A stretch of DNA of 64,000 nucleotides from Merdivicinus sp050943495 (GTDB lineage: Bacteria; Bacillota; Clostridia; Oscillospirales; Ruminococcaceae). The DNA lies in contig JBMNPH010000004.1 of the NCBI GenBank assembly GCA_050943495.1, positions 131,527 to 195,526 of the forward strand, given 5' to 3'. Every line of letters begins with the position of its first letter. Position 1 is the first letter of the stretch. This document shows positions 50,578 to 58,227 of the stretch, one piece after another. Under the pieces are notes generated by a model. It was not told where the DNA came from. It searched no databases and saw only the letters and a list, made by a program, of their open reading frames with translations. The position numbers were made by a program, and so were the translations under genes.

Positions 50578-50606
50578 ATTGTACCGATTTGTAACCGATT
50601 TGTCAA
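50578..50606 (-). promoter_or_regulatory. Promoter of the fab-acc operon with direct repeats in the spacer
   Basis: Minus strand: TTGACA, 17 bases, TACAAT. The plus-strand decamer ACCGATTTGT occurs twice (50583-50592 and 50594-50603), one helical turn apart and covering the spacer and both boxes, a good place for a repressor. It is not the FapR or FabT consensus as I know them. A GAGACG/CGTCTC hairpin (50540-50564) lies in the leader. Confidence 0.65.
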
Positions 50607-50664
50607 CAAGTATTCGTGTCGTTTGGATAAATCACTGAATGAAGAAGGAAATTTTGCCAACTGT

Positions 50665-50694
50665 TTGACACTGTAATACGATATTTTGTCTAAA
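50665..50694 (+). promoter_or_regulatory. Candidate promoter for fabD
   Basis: TTGACA, 18 bases, TCTAAA; good -35, weak -10. Divergent from the fab-acc promoter and 60 bp away from it, so one regulator could affect both. Confidence 0.4.
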
Positions 50695-50735
50695 AAGGAC
50701 GAATCTGTAAATTATATTCAGAAAGGACGTTTTCG

Positions 50736-51656
50736 ATGAATGCATTCTTATTTTCCGGTCAGGGATCCCAGAAGCCGGGAATGGCAGTGGAATTGACTGC
50801 TCATTCCCAGGCGGCAAAGGAGGTTTTTGATACGGCTTCTGCTGTATTGGGCTTTGATTTGCTGGGAATTTGCCGGGATGGTTCCGCAGAAGAACTTTCC
50901 GCAACGGAGGTTGCTCAACCCGCTATTATGGCAACTTCTCTTGCCGCGTTCCGCTGCTTGGAAGAAGCTGGGATTTCTTGTGCAGCAGTTGCAGGTCATT
51001 CGCTGGGCGAATATGCGGCGATGGTGGCGAGCGGGATGCTGACAATGGAAGAAGGATTTAATCTGATTCGGTATCGTGCAGCTGCAATGGGAAAATGTGC
51101 TGCTCAATCGGATGGGGCGATGGCTGCCATTGTCGGCTCTGATGAGGAGACGGTGAAAAAAGTCTGTGAGGAAACAGATGGCTATGTTGTACCGGTAAAC
51201 TTTAATTCGACCGCTCAGACGGTTATCGCAGGCGAAAAGGAAGCCGTAGCCGCTGCCTCTGCCAAATTTGCGGAAATGGGCAAACGTGCCATTCCGCTTG
51301 CCGTTGCGTCAGCATTTCATTCAAAGTTGATGCAACCAGCTGCGGATGAGTTTTATGAAGCGGCGCGGAAATTTAACTTCCGTGCTCCCAAGGTGGATTT
51401 CTATTCCAATCTTTCCGGTGAAAAGCTGACCGATTTTTCGGATATTCCGGCACGCCTGGCCAGCCATATCGTATCACCGGTGTTGTTTACCCGAGAACTT
51501 GCATCCATGCAGCAGGCGGGAGTGGATACCTTTATCGAATGTGGTCCTGGAAAGGTGCTGACAGGACTTGTGAAAAAGACTCTGAAGGACGTTACAGCTT
51601 GTAATGTGGAGGATTGTAAATCCCTGGAAAAGGCATTGGAATGCTGTCAGAAATAA
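50736..51656 (+). CDS. fabD: Malonyl-CoA:ACP transacylase FabD
   Basis: A 306-residue acyltransferase loading malonyl groups on ACP. FSGQGSQKPGM opens the protein; the nucleophile Ser89 is in VAGHSLGEYAAM and the catalytic histidine in SAFHSKLM; GPGKVLTGLVKK is near the end. It is read divergently from the rest of the fatty-acid locus, whereas in most Clostridia it lies between fabK and fabG. manA follows after 32 bp without an obvious terminator. Confidence 0.96.
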   Translation: MNAFLFSGQGSQKPGMAVELTAHSQAAKEVFDTASAVLGFDLLGICRDGSAEELSATEVAQPAIMATSLAAFRCLEEAGISCAAVAGHSLGEYAAMVASGMLTMEEGFNLIRYRAAAMGKCAAQSDGAMAAIVGSDEETVKKVCEETDGYVVPVNFNSTAQTVIAGEKEAVAAASAKFAEMGKRAIPLAVASAFHSKLMQPAADEFYEAARKFNFRAPKVDFYSNLSGEKLTDFSDIPARLASHIVSPVLFTRELASMQQAGVDTFIECGPGKVLTGLVKKTLKDVTACNVEDCKSLEKALECCQK

Positions 51657-51688
51657 TTGATATCACAATGTATTGAGGAGGAAAAAAC

Positions 51689-52651
51689 ATGAAAGCAATG
51701 AAATTAACCCCTGCATTCAAGGATTATCTTTGGGGAGGCACTAAGCTGCGCGATGAATTCGGCAAAAAATGCGATTTTGATAAAGTTGCGGAGAGCTGGG
51801 AACTTTCCTGCCATAAGGACGGAAATTCTGTGGTGGCAAGCGGCGAATATGCCGGTATGACCCTCGCGGAATACGTGGAGAAAGCTGGAAAGGGAGTTTT
51901 GGGAACCGATTGTGAGAAGTTTGAAAATTTCCCCATTCTGATTAAGCTGATAGACGCAAAAGACAATCTTTCGGTACAGGTTCATCCGGATAATGAGTAT
52001 GCACTTCGGGTGGAAGGCGAGTACGGCAAAACGGAGATGTGGTATGTAGTGGACTGTGAGCCGGGTGCTTCGCTGCTCTATGGTTTCACTCATGAAATTT
52101 CTAAGGAAGAATTCAAGGAACGGATTGAAAATAATACCTTGCTGGAAGTGACCAATCGGGTAGAGGTTCATCCGGGCGATATGTTCTTTATTGATGCCAA
52201 GACCCTGCACGCAATCGGCAGCGGCATTCTGATTGCGGAAATTCAGCAGAATTCCAATACCACTTATCGTGTTTATGACTACGGCCGTGTCGGTGCAGAC
52301 GGAAAAACCCGTCCTCTTCACATTGAAAAGGCGATGGATGTTACCAGCCTGACGCCTCCTTGCCGGCCGGTTGGACCACAGGGGAAAAAGGAGATACTGG
52401 ATGGTTACACCAGTACCTTGCTGGCATCTTGTGAATATTTTACTGTTCATGAGATGGAGATTGCAGAGAAAGCAGCACTCTGTGCAGACGAAAAGTCTTT
52501 CCATTCGCTGCTGGTGCTGGATGGCAGTCTCACCCTTTGCATGGATGGGGAAGATTTGGCTCTGGTAAAAGGAGACAGCGTCTTTATTCCTGCAAATGCG
52601 GGAAACTATACTTTGAGCGGAAAAGCAAAACTGGTGCATACGATTGTGTAA
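51689..52651 (+). CDS. manA: Mannose-6-phosphate isomerase, class I
   Basis: A 320-residue zinc cupin-fold isomerase interconverting mannose 6-phosphate and fructose 6-phosphate. Zinc ligands are visible in LSVQVHPDNEYAL (Gln, His), KTEMWYVV (Glu) and DAKTLHAIGSG (His); YDYGRVGADGKTRPLH follows as in the short Firmicutes form. GAGGAGG lies about eight bases before ATG. Terminator at 52660-52685. Confidence 0.95.
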   Translation: MKAMKLTPAFKDYLWGGTKLRDEFGKKCDFDKVAESWELSCHKDGNSVVASGEYAGMTLAEYVEKAGKGVLGTDCEKFENFPILIKLIDAKDNLSVQVHPDNEYALRVEGEYGKTEMWYVVDCEPGASLLYGFTHEISKEEFKERIENNTLLEVTNRVEVHPGDMFFIDAKTLHAIGSGILIAEIQQNSNTTYRVYDYGRVGADGKTRPLHIEKAMDVTSLTPPCRPVGPQGKKEILDGYTSTLLASCEYFTVHEMEIAEKAALCADEKSFHSLLVLDGSLTLCMDGEDLALVKGDSVFIPANAGNYTLSGKAKLVHTIV

Positions 52652-52659
52652 TAAGAATC

Positions 52660-52685
52660 AAAGGGGCGGGAAACCGCCCTTTTTT
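52660..52685 (+). terminator. Rho-independent terminator after manA
   Basis: AAAGGGGCGG pairs with CCGCCCTTT (one G-U pair), loop GAAA, then a T run to 52685. Confidence 0.88.
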
Positions 52686-52702
52686 CATAGGGAGGAAGCG
52701 GT

Positions 52703-53689
52703 ATGGCTGTCAAAACGCATCTTTCTCTGAATGAAATCCGGAGTATGCTGGAGAGATATCCAGTTGGAAAAGTGTTTTCCGCTTCGGAAATTCAGGCGGG
52801 TACGGTGCAGAGTAATTTTCGAATTGAAGCGGAAATGGGCACTTATGTATTGCGGCTGTATGAATCCAGAACAATGGAACAGGTAAGCTTTGAGGCGGCA
52901 TTGATCCGGAAGTTGACTGCCTGCGGTTTTCCCACACCGAAACTTGTGGAAGCGGAGAACAGAAGGATTCACAGCATACTCGGAAAACCGTATTGCCTGT
53001 ATGCCTTTGCAAAAGGCACCCATGTTTCCGTATTGAACAGGCAGCAGGAAGAAAGTCTGATCCAAACGATGGCAGAATTGGCTCGAATTACTAGATCGCT
53101 GCATTTGCCGGGAAAAGAAACCCGTATTTCCTATCAACCAGATTGTATGGAAAAACTTGCTTGTCAGAAAGCGGAATGCTTGGGAACTGAAAATGCAGTT
53201 CAAAAATTTGCATGGTACCAACAGCAGCTGCGAAAGTTGATTCTGCCGGATGGAATGGCGATGGGAATTTGCCATTGTGATTATGATTTGTCTAATATCC
53301 TGTTTCATGATGGAAAGGTATCCGCATTGCTGGATTTTGATGATGCAAATTATACATGGGCATTGTTTGACTTTGCAAGTTCTACCAATTTTTTTCGGAA
53401 AGATTTTAGCCATGAAAGCTGGAACCAGTTTCAAAGAGATGATCCGATTCTGGATTTTACGGAAGCAAGGCGTCGAATGGCAATTTATATTCGCCATTGC
53501 GAGGTTTCAAAGACAGACCGTCTGCATTTGTTTGATTTAGCGAAATTGGGGATTCTGGTGGATTGTATTTGGTATTTTGAACGCGGAGAATGGCAGGATT
53601 TTTATGAACGGCGGAAGATAGAGGCATTGGATGCATATGGACGGGATCATTTCTATCAAAGCGTGTTCGGAGAATTGCAATATGAGTGA
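52703..53689 (+). CDS. APH-fold phosphotransferase (aminoglycoside phosphotransferase/homoserine-kinase-like)
   Basis: A 328-residue kinase of the APH family. The Brenner motif is ICHCDYDLSNILFHDG (catalytic Asp, metal Asn) and the DFD metal motif is ALLDFDDA; the N-terminal lobe has YVLRLYESR with the ATP-binding lysine replaced by arginine-leucine surroundings. Family members phosphorylate small alcohols such as homoserine, choline or methylthioribose; no resistance role should be assumed. GGAGG lies about nine bases before the ATG. The stop overlaps the next start (ATGAGTGA), so the two are coupled. Confidence 0.82.
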   Translation: MAVKTHLSLNEIRSMLERYPVGKVFSASEIQAGTVQSNFRIEAEMGTYVLRLYESRTMEQVSFEAALIRKLTACGFPTPKLVEAENRRIHSILGKPYCLYAFAKGTHVSVLNRQQEESLIQTMAELARITRSLHLPGKETRISYQPDCMEKLACQKAECLGTENAVQKFAWYQQQLRKLILPDGMAMGICHCDYDLSNILFHDGKVSALLDFDDANYTWALFDFASSTNFFRKDFSHESWNQFQRDDPILDFTEARRRMAIYIRHCEVSKTDRLHLFDLAKLGILVDCIWYFERGEWQDFYERRKIEALDAYGRDHFYQSVFGELQYE

Positions 53690-53987
53690 GCTCTATTTGA
53701 AAATTTATACAGTTGTGCGGCAGATTCCTTTAGGGAAGGTTGCAACATACGGACAAATCGCATTTCTGGTTGGAAATCCCCGGTTAGCTCGTGTGGTTGG
53801 ATATGCACTTCATATTGCGCCGGATGATATTCCTTGTCATCGAGTGGTCAGTCGTGAGGGAAAAACTGCGGCAGTATTTCAGCAATCTGGCGTTGATTTG
53901 CAGCGGATTCGATTGGAAAAAGAGGGCGTTATTTTTACATTCGAAGGGACCGTTGATCTGAAAACTTTCGGATGGCATCCAGAATAA
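53682..53987 (+). CDS. MGMT-family DNA alkyl-cysteine transfer protein (C-terminal domain only)
   Basis: A 101-residue protein equal to the DNA-binding/active-site domain of methylated-DNA-protein cysteine methyltransferases. IPLGKVATYGQIAFLVGNPR is the helix-turn-helix with the arginine finger and IPCHRVVSREGK is the active-site motif; the reactive Cys is present, unlike in alkyltransferase-like (ATL) proteins, where it is Trp or Ala. The N-terminal ribonuclease-H-like half of Ada/Ogt is missing, which is common for this short class. ATG 53682 lies within the upstream gene. Confidence 0.88.
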   Translation: MSELYLKIYTVVRQIPLGKVATYGQIAFLVGNPRLARVVGYALHIAPDDIPCHRVVSREGKTAAVFQQSGVDLQRIRLEKEGVIFTFEGTVDLKTFGWHPE

Positions 53988-54037
53988 TCGGGAATTCGGA
54001 AGGAATCCTTCAAAACATTTCTATTTGTTACAATTGA

Positions 54038-54064
54038 ACAGTGTTTCCTCCTTTGACATACAAT
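54038..54064 (+). promoter_or_regulatory. Sigma-K/E-like promoter for the large Cys-rich gene
   Basis: AC (54038-54039), 17 bases, CATACAAT (54057-54064), close to the mother-cell sigma-K (AC-N17-CATA) and sigma-E -10 patterns; TTGACA overlaps but has no matching -10 downstream. About 30 bp before the start codon. Confidence 0.5.
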
Positions 54065-54094
54065 GGAGTATCTCTATTGAAAGGAGGAATATCC

Positions 54095-54592
54095 ATGTCC
54101 AATCAGTGCGGATGCGGTTGTTCCAATCAATCATCTAGGAGAGGCTGTTGTCAGTCTTCTCAGGATCTTCAAACTCTAGAGGAGACCTATAGCCAACCCG
54201 TTGAAACAACAACGAATTATAATTGCCCGCAGACGTTAGAAGAATCGCCCTGCTGCTGTGCCTGCCAATGTGGCTGTCATTCCTGCGGATGCTGCCCGCA
54301 TTGTACCCCTACTCCACGTAGAGGATGGGATGTTGACTATGCCCGTGATGTAGCTACGGCAGATTCCGTTAGCTGCACTTGTAATTCCGTTTGTCCCGGG
54401 ACTAATTGCAACGATCCCGATGTTCCGATCTACACTTGTACTGGTAGCAATTCCCGCAGCCGTTGTCGGATTTGCTGTGATCAGGATGGTTGCTGCCGAA
54501 TTTATCCATGCTCATGGCGGAATAAGTTCTGGCCGGAATTCTGCCATCCCAGATGGCTTTGCTGCCGCGATCTCTATAATGTAAGAGACTAA
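54095..54592 (+). CDS. Cysteine-rich protein, putative spore-coat component
   Basis: A 165-residue protein with 30 cysteines, many in pairs or CxC/CC arrangements (QCGCGCSNQ, SPCCCACQCGCHSCGCC, CRICCDQDGCC). No signal peptide or membrane helix. A middle stretch of Thr/Glu/Gln separates two Cys-rich parts. GGAGG is seven bases before the ATG, and a sigma-K-like promoter precedes it. High Cys content and sporulation-type promoter suggest a disulfide-linked coat or exosporium protein, although a metal-binding role is possible. I recognise no family. Confidence 0.7.
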   Translation: MSNQCGCGCSNQSSRRGCCQSSQDLQTLEETYSQPVETTTNYNCPQTLEESPCCCACQCGCHSCGCCPHCTPTPRRGWDVDYARDVATADSVSCTCNSVCPGTNCNDPDVPIYTCTGSNSRSRCRICCDQDGCCRIYPCSWRNKFWPEFCHPRWLCCRDLYNVRD

Positions 54593-54596
54593 AAGA

Positions 54597-54632
54597 ATCC
54601 CCCCACGGTATGGCACCATGGGGGGATATTTA
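54597..54632 (+). terminator. Bidirectional terminator
   Basis: ATCCCCCCA (54597-54605) pairs with TGGGGGGAT (54619-54627) plus an inner GGT/ACC pair; T-rich on both sides (ATATTTAT on plus, TTCTTTTAG on minus), serving the Cys-rich gene and the solute-binding protein gene. Confidence 0.82.
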
Positions 54633-54637
54633 TGTAG

Positions 54638-56299
54638 TTATTCGGTCAGGCCATAGAATTTTTCCAAAGTTTCGATGTATTGATCTAAGCCCATGCTGTT
54701 TAGAGTATCCAGATAATTTTGCCAATCGGCATCGTTGTCGATATCCAGATTGCCCAAAACAAACGCAGTATCAGTTGCTGCGATATATTCGTTAAAGCTT
54801 ACCTGATAGTCTGCCTTAGCGTTCGCAATATCCGCATCACTGTTCCAAACAACGTCCGGAATATTGTGCCAGACATAGTAGGGCTCATAAATTTTAGCCG
54901 CAGAATACAGAACATAGGTATTATCAGTATCGCGGAGGGCCTCATCGTCAACTGTAGCATAACGTACATCGACGCTGTCATAACGGGGGAAATAACCCGA
55001 GTTCCACAGAATGGTTCCGCTAACATTTTCCTTAGTCGCCTTAAGAGCCTTGTCTGAGCCGTTAAATGCAGGCTGATCGACCCACTCATAGGTTTCTCCT
55101 TCTACACCGAATTGGGTAAAGAAGTTGCCTTCTTCACTGACCAAGTAATCTAGCCAACGGAATGCGACTTCCGGATATTCGCATTTGGTCGTAATCATAT
55201 TATTCAGTGCAAAACCGCCGCCTTTTCTTGCTGCTGTCTGCTGAAGTCCGGTCGGGCCTTTCAACGGCGCAATTGCCTGGTAATCCGTCCATTTGAGAAC
55301 AGAGGTGTCAATGGCATCTCCCTGATACCAGAAGGGGAATGTACCGACAATTGTTTCACCAGCGGGTTTATTGAGCAGAGCTTGGAACTGAGTTTTATCC
55401 TGCACATAAGTTTCTTCTTCGATCAAGCCGCTTTCATACAGATCATTGAGATAGCGAAGTCCATCTCGCCAGCCATCAGTATTGGCAACAAAATTGATTT
55501 TCTTATCATCTGTGATCGTATAGTAGTTGGTGTTATACAGTTCAAATGCATTCATTAAATAGCAGATCGGATCAGATTGGCGTCCGTTGTAGAATCCTAC
55601 CAGCCCCAATTCATCTGCCTGTCCATTGCCATTGGGATCCTGTTCTTTAAAGGCAATCAGCATTTCTTTAAATTCTTCGGGAGTTGTCGGAGCTTCCATA
55701 TTGAGTTTTTCCAGCCAATCGGTATATACCCACATCTTGTATTCCGAGTCCTTGTGAACGCCGACATCGGTATACATGAAGTTATAGATATTTCCATCCG
55801 GTGCTGTCAGCATATCCACATACTGCGGCTGCTCTTCCAGAGCTTTCTGGAAATTGGTCCCATATTTGTCTATTAAGTCATTTAATGGAATTACGATGTC
55901 ACCTTCAATGCACATTGCAACCTGTTCAGTAGAATAACCGCTGCCCATAATATCCGGGAGGTCACCACTGGCTATTAACAGGTTGAAAGCCTCATTGCCG
56001 TCCATCGTAGAACTGTACTGATCCCATTCGATGTGGACGCCAGTCATTTCCTCATAATATGTGGTAGAGAGAAGGGTGTTATAATCACCTTGGATAGTTT
56101 CCGGTCCCCAAACTTTTAACGTAACTGGCTCATTTACAATGGGAAAACCAGTTTCGTTAAAGATATCAGATGTAGCAGTACTGGTTTCTGTAGAAGTAGT
56201 GGATCCAGAAGATGCGGTGCTTGTTGCAGGATCGCTGCCGCAGCTTGCGAGCATCGCACAAAGGGTGAAAATTGCTAATAGAGAAAGATGCTTTTTCAT
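54638..56299 (-). CDS. Sugar ABC transporter substrate-binding lipoprotein (LipO/LplA-like)
   Basis: A 553-residue lipoprotein with lipobox MLASC at Cys20 and a Ser/Thr-rich linker, then an extracellular solute-binding domain of the CUT1 class: PVTLKVWGPETIQGDYN, LLIASGDLPDIMGSGYS, LFYNG-like LVGFYNGRQSDP and the C-terminal DADWQNYLDTLNSMGLDQY. Length above 500 and the last motif are typical of the LplA/YtcQ branch, which handles complex plant or host oligosaccharides. Last gene of the operon, after the two permeases. Confidence 0.92.
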   Translation of the reverse strand: MKKHLSLLAIFTLCAMLASCGSDPATSTASSGSTTSTETSTATSDIFNETGFPIVNEPVTLKVWGPETIQGDYNTLLSTTYYEEMTGVHIEWDQYSSTMDGNEAFNLLIASGDLPDIMGSGYSTEQVAMCIEGDIVIPLNDLIDKYGTNFQKALEEQPQYVDMLTAPDGNIYNFMYTDVGVHKDSEYKMWVYTDWLEKLNMEAPTTPEEFKEMLIAFKEQDPNGNGQADELGLVGFYNGRQSDPICYLMNAFELYNTNYYTITDDKKINFVANTDGWRDGLRYLNDLYESGLIEEETYVQDKTQFQALLNKPAGETIVGTFPFWYQGDAIDTSVLKWTDYQAIAPLKGPTGLQQTAARKGGGFALNNMITTKCEYPEVAFRWLDYLVSEEGNFFTQFGVEGETYEWVDQPAFNGSDKALKATKENVSGTILWNSGYFPRYDSVDVRYATVDDEALRDTDNTYVLYSAAKIYEPYYVWHNIPDVVWNSDADIANAKADYQVSFNEYIAATDTAFVLGNLDIDNDADWQNYLDTLNSMGLDQYIETLEKFYGLTE

Positions 56300-56338
56300 G
56301 AAAAGACCTCCTTTAATATTAAGACCGAAAACGATCTT

Positions 56339-57229
56339 TTAACCTTTGACTGCACCGATCATAATTCCCTTAACGAAGTATTTCTGAACAAAGGGATAAA
56401 TCAGCATGACCGGCAGGGATGAAACAATGATGACTGCATATTTCATGATATTACGCCGCTCTTCCAGTTCCATCAGGACTCCGACATCCATGTTGTCAAT
56501 TGCAGTTTCATTGAGAACTAGAATTTCACGCAGAATCAGAGAAAGTGGGTATTTGCTGCGGTCGCGTAGATAGATCATCGCATCAAAATAGGAATTCCAA
56601 TAACCAACCGCATAGAAAAGGCCGATAACCGCCAGAATCGGAACCGATAGCGGAAGTAGGATACTGAACAAATAGCGGATATTTCCGCAGCCATCAAGCT
56701 GAGAGGATTCCAGCACTTCATTGGGAATCTGTGAGCGGAAATAGGTACGCATGACGATCATATTGTACACAGACAATGCTCCCGGGAGAAGAACTGCCCA
56801 ACGGGTATCCAAGAGTCCCAGATCGCGTACAACCAAGAATGTAGGAATCATGCCTCCAGAAAAATACATGGTAATCATACATAGTACCATTACTACTCCG
56901 CCGCCTTTGAAATCAGGACGAGAGAGGGGGTAGGCGCATAAAATAGTCATCGCGAGCGAAATAACGGTGCCAGCTGCCATATAGAAAAGAGAATTGAGGT
57001 AACCGGTCCAGATATCTTCCTCCTGAAACACTGCCTGATAGCCTGCCAACGAGAAACGTTCCGGAATCAGAGATAAGCTCATGACAGAGGTGCCTGCCGT
57101 GAAGGAAGCAGATATGACATAAAGCAGCGGATAAAGAATAATTATCAGGAAGCAGCTCAGGAAAATCCAGTTAAATGTTAGGAAAATTCGGTCGCTTACA
57201 GTATAACGGATTGCTTTGTTTTTTTTCAT
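56339..57229 (-). CDS. Carbohydrate ABC transporter permease (LplC/YtcP-like)
   Basis: A 296-residue permease with six helices and the ATPase-contacting EAA region ESSQLDGCGNIRYLFSILLP. The start KAIRYTVSDRIFLTFNWIFL and the end YFVKGIMIGAVKG match the YtcP/LplC branch of CUT1 permeases, which pair with a LplB-like partner. No ATPase gene is in the operon; a shared MsmK-type ATPase elsewhere is presumably used. Confidence 0.92.
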   Translation of the reverse strand: MKKNKAIRYTVSDRIFLTFNWIFLSCFLIIILYPLLYVISASFTAGTSVMSLSLIPERFSLAGYQAVFQEEDIWTGYLNSLFYMAAGTVISLAMTILCAYPLSRPDFKGGGVVMVLCMITMYFSGGMIPTFLVVRDLGLLDTRWAVLLPGALSVYNMIVMRTYFRSQIPNEVLESSQLDGCGNIRYLFSILLPLSVPILAVIGLFYAVGYWNSYFDAMIYLRDRSKYPLSLILREILVLNETAIDNMDVGVLMELEERRNIMKYAVIIVSSLPVMLIYPFVQKYFVKGIMIGAVKG

Positions 57230-57245
57230 GGAAATTTGCCCTCCC

Positions 57246-58202
57246 TTACCACAAAGAGCTTCCGCTGAGTTTTCCAGTGATTTTATTGACTGTAATCAGC
57301 AGAATGACGTTAATTAGGGATACGAACAATCCGATTGCAGTTGCATAAGAATACTGCGGTGTGGTAGCGGCAATACCTTGTTTGTAAACATAGGTACTAA
57401 TGACCTCGGATACGGAACTGTTCAGGTTGTTTTGCATAAGGTAAATTTTTTCATATCCTACGGAAAGGATACTTCCACATTGCATAATCAGCAGAATGGA
57501 GACAGTAGGAAGAAGGCTGGGCAAGTCAATATGCCACATTCGCTTTAGAATGTTAGCACCGTCTACAATGGCAGCCTCATGCAGCTCAGGTGAAACACCA
57601 GCTAAAGCTGCAATATAGATGATGGAACTATAACCAACTCCTTGCCAGACACCGGACCAGACATAAATATGATAGAAATACTTCGGCTGACTCATGAAAC
57701 TGATGGAATCTCCGCCCAATGATGTAATAATCATATTTAGTAAGCCGCTGCGGGTATCCAAAAACTGGAGAATAATACCGACCATAACGACAGTGGAGAT
57801 GAAATGCGGGGCATAGCTGACCAACTGAACTGTTTTTTTGAAGCGTTGGGAAGGCATATAATTGAGAAGTAAGGCCAGCACAATCGGCAGCGGGAAGGTA
57901 AGCAGTGAATACAGGCTGATGGAGAGGGTATTGCGAATAATTGACCAGGAACTGGGATTATTGAAGAAACGCTGAAAATGTTTCCATCCGACCCAGGGAC
58001 TTCCTGTGATACTACGTACTGGAGTATAATCACGAAATGCGATCTGTACTCCGTACATGGGGACATATTTAAAAATAATTAAATAGGCAACTGGGATGGC
58101 AACCAACAGATAAAGTCCCCAATTTGTACGGAATTCTCGGCGGACTTTTTCCCAGAAGCTGCGTTGTGCTGCATTTTTCGCGGGGCGAGCACCGACTTGC
58201 AT
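57246..58202 (-). CDS. Carbohydrate ABC transporter permease (LplB-like)
   Basis: A 318-residue permease with six helices. VAYLIIFKYVPMYGVQIAFRDY and the EAA loop HEAAIVDGANILKRMWHIDLP are the diagnostic sequences for LplB/YteP-type subunits. AAAGGAGG lies nine bases upstream of the ATG. It starts 25 bp after the glycosidase gene, tying uptake to the hydrolysis product. Confidence 0.93.
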   Translation of the reverse strand: MQVGARPAKNAAQRSFWEKVRREFRTNWGLYLLVAIPVAYLIIFKYVPMYGVQIAFRDYTPVRSITGSPWVGWKHFQRFFNNPSSWSIIRNTLSISLYSLLTFPLPIVLALLLNYMPSQRFKKTVQLVSYAPHFISTVVMVGIILQFLDTRSGLLNMIITSLGGDSISFMSQPKYFYHIYVWSGVWQGVGYSSIIYIAALAGVSPELHEAAIVDGANILKRMWHIDLPSLLPTVSILLIMQCGSILSVGYEKIYLMQNNLNSSVSEVISTYVYKQGIAATTPQYSYATAIGLFVSLINVILLITVNKITGKLSGSSLW

Positions 58203-58227
58203 GAAAGTTCCTCCTTTAATTATATAG

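Noticed and set aside
52703..53689. Aminoglycoside resistance kinase
   Set aside because: Only the general APH fold is visible; surrounding genes are housekeeping and the family is broad, so no resistance function is claimed.
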